Below, one piece after another: positions 44,627 to 44,704 of a stretch of DNA of 44,704 bases. The stretch is from an uncultured Clostridia bacterium. Its GTDB lineage: Bacteria > Bacillota > Clostridia > Christensenellales > Borkfalkiaceae. The position numbers were made by a program, and so were the translations under genes. Location of the stretch: NCBI GenBank assembly GCA_947598205.1, contig CANQFB010000012.1, forward strand, positions 1 to 44,704. Direction: 5' to 3'. The notes beneath the pieces were generated by a model. The model searched no databases. It saw nothing but the letters and a program-made list of their open reading frames with translations, and had not been told where the DNA came from. Position 1 is the first letter of the stretch. Each line of letters starts with the position of its first letter.

Positions 44627-44704
44627 CCCCCCCACCACCGCCTACGGCGGAGCCTCCCCCATGGATGGGGGAAGCCCTACTGCTCTTTGAGGGGTGGGTG
44701 TCGC
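44627..44704. repeat. Family A repeat, cut by window end
   Basis: CCCCCCACCACCGCC-TAC-GGCGG, CTCCCCC-ATGGAT-GGGGGAAG and the beginning of the last hairpins; matches 34729-34828 closely. Confidence 0.65.

Overview
The window looks like a chromosomal piece of a Gram-positive, spore-former-lineage bacterium (Bacillota, class Clostridia; a gut lineage such as Christensenellales would fit, but that is inference). Evidence: strong TTGACA-N17-TATAAT promoters, AGGAGG ribosome sites, rho-independent terminators, a SpoVT regulator, a PdaB-type deacetylase, and gene orders known from Bacillus/Clostridium (decarboxylase-holB-ricT-trmN6-rsmI; spoVT-yabM-yabN). Coding DNA is GC-rich, except for an AT-richer stretch at about 18.5-22.2 kb.

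Layout. 1-1360: interspersed repeats, an intact 5S rRNA gene and a broken second 5S copy. 1361-5650: a three-fold-repeat membrane protein, DegV, a MarR-type regulator divergent from a 66-aa acidic protein, and two small genes. 5837-10622: one tight operon greA-lysS-decarboxylase-holB-ricT. 10701-12402: a ferredoxin, then trmN6-rsmI. 12589-18434: a PdaB-like deacetylase, a double-OB SSB-like protein, two zinc-ribbon/DUF4190-like membrane paralogs flanking an isochorismatase-type hydrolase, and glyQS. 18590-22162: a secreted HExxH metalloprotease followed by two paralogous lipoproteins. 22222-26728: PAP2 phosphatase, glnS, a CvpA-like membrane protein and two membrane-anchored winged-helix-like proteins. 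27147-32717: uvrB, a HAD nucleotidase, uvrA. 32895-38797: aminotransferase, spoVT, a SpoVB/YabM flippase, a YabN-type methylase-MazG fusion and dus. 39314-44283: gyrB and gyrA.

Most genes are information-processing housekeeping: transcript cleavage, three tRNA synthetases, replication clamp loader, tRNA/rRNA modification, excision repair and gyrase. The accessory content is the secreted protease/lipoprotein island, the zinc-ribbon pair, the wHTH-TM pair and the membrane repeat protein.

The most distinctive feature is in the spacers. Almost every longer gap holds several families of hairpin repeats: an about 100-bp unit with four consecutive hairpins whose stems change together between copies, MITE-like foldback elements beginning GTCAT and ending ATGAC, and a longer cassette with conserved flanks but a swapped central hairpin. 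One foldback has split a 5S rRNA copy. Other points worth checking are a 22-nt alternating purine-pyrimidine tract between two gyrB promoter elements, a hairpin that is both terminator-like and carries the spoVT ribosome site, two apparently leaderless promoters, and a 119-nt gene overlap.
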